Source: Vulcanimicrobiota bacterium (lineage in GTDB: Bacteria > Vulcanimicrobiota > Vulcanimicrobiia > Vulcanimicrobiales > Vulcanimicrobiaceae). From it: a stretch of 37,854 nt of DNA. Position 1 is the stretch's first letter; the number at the start of each line of letters is the position of its first letter. This document shows positions 36,369 through 37,854 of this stretch, in pieces. The position numbers and the translations under genes are program-made. The stretch spans positions 1 through 37,854 of the forward strand of contig JASHPI010000220.1 of the NCBI GenBank assembly GCA_030038215.1, written 5' to 3'. The notes below the pieces were generated by a model that searched no databases, was not told where the DNA came from, and was given only the letters and a program-made list of their open reading frames with translations.

Positions 36369-37675
36369 TAATGCACCGCGCCTGCCGTCGAGTTTCCGGC
36401 GCTTGCGTTATTCACGGCAACGAGGCTGCCGTCTCTGAGCGCATCAGGACGCGTCGTCACTACCATGGTTCCGGGCCGGATGTGCGGACTGATCACTTGC
36501 GAGAGCGTGTCGGTCTGCACGCCGACTTGCACCGGTACGGCTTGCGCCTTGCTCCCGTTCACGACGTAGACGATGTTGCCGTTCTCCGTCTGGGCGACGG
36601 CGGTGCGCGGAACGACCGTCGCGTTCGTCGCCCTTTGCCTCGTGACGGTCACCGAGACCAGCATGCCGCCGCGAAGAACGTAGCCCGGATTGTGCAGCTG
36701 AAGCCGCGCAAGATACGAAAGCGTGCCCGAGGTCGGAACTGCGTTCACGGTCTGGATCGGCGCGTTGAACGAACGTCCCGGTAGTGAGCCGGAGCGGAAC
36801 GTTACCGGCACCCCGGGACGCACGTAGGGGAGGTCGTTATCGGGCACGTTGACGTTGATCCAGATCTTGTCGATGCGCGCGACCTGCAATACGGGCTGCG
36901 AAGGCGATGCATACGCGCCCGGGTCGACGAGGCGGTTCGCGATCACCGCGTCGTAGGGCGAGTAGAGGTAGGTTTGCGAGAGCTGCGTGTTGAGCAGCTG
37001 TGCATTCGCCGCCGCCGAAGCTGCCTGCGCTTGCTGAGACTTGACGTTCTGCAAGCTCACGACGTTGTTGCGCATACCGACGACCGCGTTGTTATACGTT
37101 TGCTGTGCCTGGACGTAGTTGGCTTGCGACTGTTGCAGCGTCGTCTGCGAAACGTATCCTTGCTTGAAGAGCTGAAGATTTTGATTGTACACGAGCCTTG
37201 CGTTGTCGAGCGACGCTTTCGCGGTTTGCAGCGTCGCCTCGTTGTTCTGCGTCTGGATCGGGTATCCGACTACCGCGCCTTGTGCCGAGGCCGAATACTG
37301 CACGGCTTGGGCTCGTGCCTGTTGCAGCTGCGCCTGCAGAACGGACGGATCGATGGTGGCCAAGAGCTGTCCCCGGTGCACCATGTCGCCGATGTTCACG
37401 TTGATCTTCGTGATCATGCCGCTCTGCTGGAAAGCGAGCGTCGACTGCTCGAGTGGCGCAATTTGTCCGTCGAGCGTCACGAAGGTCGCGATGTTCTGCC
37501 GGGTGGCCGCGGCGGCATCGACGTTGAGCGGCATTGGGCCCGCGGCTGGTTTCTTGCCGCATGCGCTAAGGGCGAGCGACGCGAGCAACACGGCGATCGC
37601 CGTGCGTGCCGCCCGCAGGACTGTGGTAGGGTGCTGACGTTGCATGGGTTTCCTCACGAGGTCCTTCATCGTCAC
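36368..37675 (-). CDS. RND-type periplasmic adaptor (HlyD/MFP) lipoprotein
   Basis: LALSACGKKPAAG lipobox; VTLDGQIAPLEQSTLAFQQSGMITKINVNIGDMVHRGQLLATID; YLYSPYDAVIANRLVDPGAYASPSQPVLQVAR. Confidence 0.92.
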   Translation of the reverse strand: MTMKDLVRKPMQRQHPTTVLRAARTAIAVLLASLALSACGKKPAAGPMPLNVDAAAATRQNIATFVTLDGQIAPLEQSTLAFQQSGMITKINVNIGDMVHRGQLLATIDPSVLQAQLQQARAQAVQYSASAQGAVVGYPIQTQNNEATLQTAKASLDNARLVYNQNLQLFKQGYVSQTTLQQSQANYVQAQQTYNNAVVGMRNNVVSLQNVKSQQAQAASAAANAQLLNTQLSQTYLYSPYDAVIANRLVDPGAYASPSQPVLQVARIDKIWINVNVPDNDLPYVRPGVPVTFRSGSLPGRSFNAPIQTVNAVPTSGTLSYLARLQLHNPGYVLRGGMLVSVTVTRQRATNATVVPRTAVAQTENGNIVYVVNGSKAQAVPVQVGVQTDTLSQVISPHIRPGTMVVTTRPDALRDGSLVAVNNASAGNSTAGAVH

Positions 37676-37774
37676 TTATACGCTGCCGGGCGGTTTTTGA
37701 TTCAGAACCCTAGGCAGCCTCTGATTGAAACCTTGGCATGAGGTAATCGGCTGCAAGGCGTATCTCCTGGGGGC

Positions 37775-37854
37775 ATGAGCGCGAAACTCGATATCGGCCG
37801 CTCGTACAGCCTCCAGAGCCGCGTCGAGGAGTGGATGACTGCCGAAAAGGCTGG
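37775..37854 (+). CDS. Start of an unidentified ORF running off the window end
   Basis: ATG at 37775 after a purine-rich CTGGGGG; MSAKLDIGRSYSLQSRVEEWMTAEKAG; too short to identify. Confidence 0.4.
   Translation, partial: MSAKLDIGRSYSLQSRVEEWMTAEKA

Noticed and set aside
37685-37740. TCAGA...TCTGA / GATT-CAGA repeats between the adaptor gene and the divergent ORF, possible efflux-regulator operator
   Set aside because: The arms are short and imperfect and the divergent gene is unidentified; too weak to call.
1-37854. CRISPR arrays, tRNA/rRNA genes, transposons, prophage genes
   Set aside because: No regularly spaced repeats, tRNA-like cloverleaf sequences, rRNA blocks, transposase or phage proteins were recognised on reading; a systematic tRNAscan/ISfinder search was not possible.

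Overview
This is a high-GC bacterial chromosomal window, densely coding on both strands. The outer-membrane barrel candidate and TolC/adaptor pair suggest a diderm host. I saw no tRNA, rRNA, CRISPR array, transposase or prophage. Main content: mutL (truncated by the window start), mutS and miaB lie on the minus strand in the classic miaB>mutS>mutL order, but a ~9.7 kb segment rich in metal-homeostasis genes separates mutS from mutL. That segment holds (i) an RcnR-type Ni/Co repressor with a HX4DH transporter and a 17-bp palindromic operator candidate; (ii) a convincing M-box Mg2+ riboswitch with promoter and intrinsic terminator, followed by a 47-aa small ORF, an uncharacterised 633-aa putative outer-membrane barrel, an NRAMP-related transporter lacking DPGN (NRMT-like) and MgtC; (iii) a MntR/DtxR regulator coupled to a second non-canonical NRAMP paralogue and a 63-aa single-TM protein; and (iv) LytR-CpsA-Psr and membrane proteins. 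The rest includes der-plsY-efp-tauE, HAF-repeat and Vgb-like propeller proteins, fumC, a SprT-like protease, tandem M55 DppA-like D-aminopeptidases separated only by a 24-nt dispersed-repeat sequence, an isopropylmalate/homocitrate synthase-like enzyme, NDH-2, an M50 protease, a GT87-like protein, an AhbA-AhbB (siroheme decarboxylase)-like fusion coupled to two orphan peptide-type substrate-binding proteins, and a TolC/RND-adaptor pair. The best candidate for an undescribed system is the M-box-controlled operon, in which an outer-membrane barrel and a 47-aa ORF sit with an NRMT-type Mg transporter and MgtC. All assignments come from reading the sequence and recalled family motifs; no database search was run.
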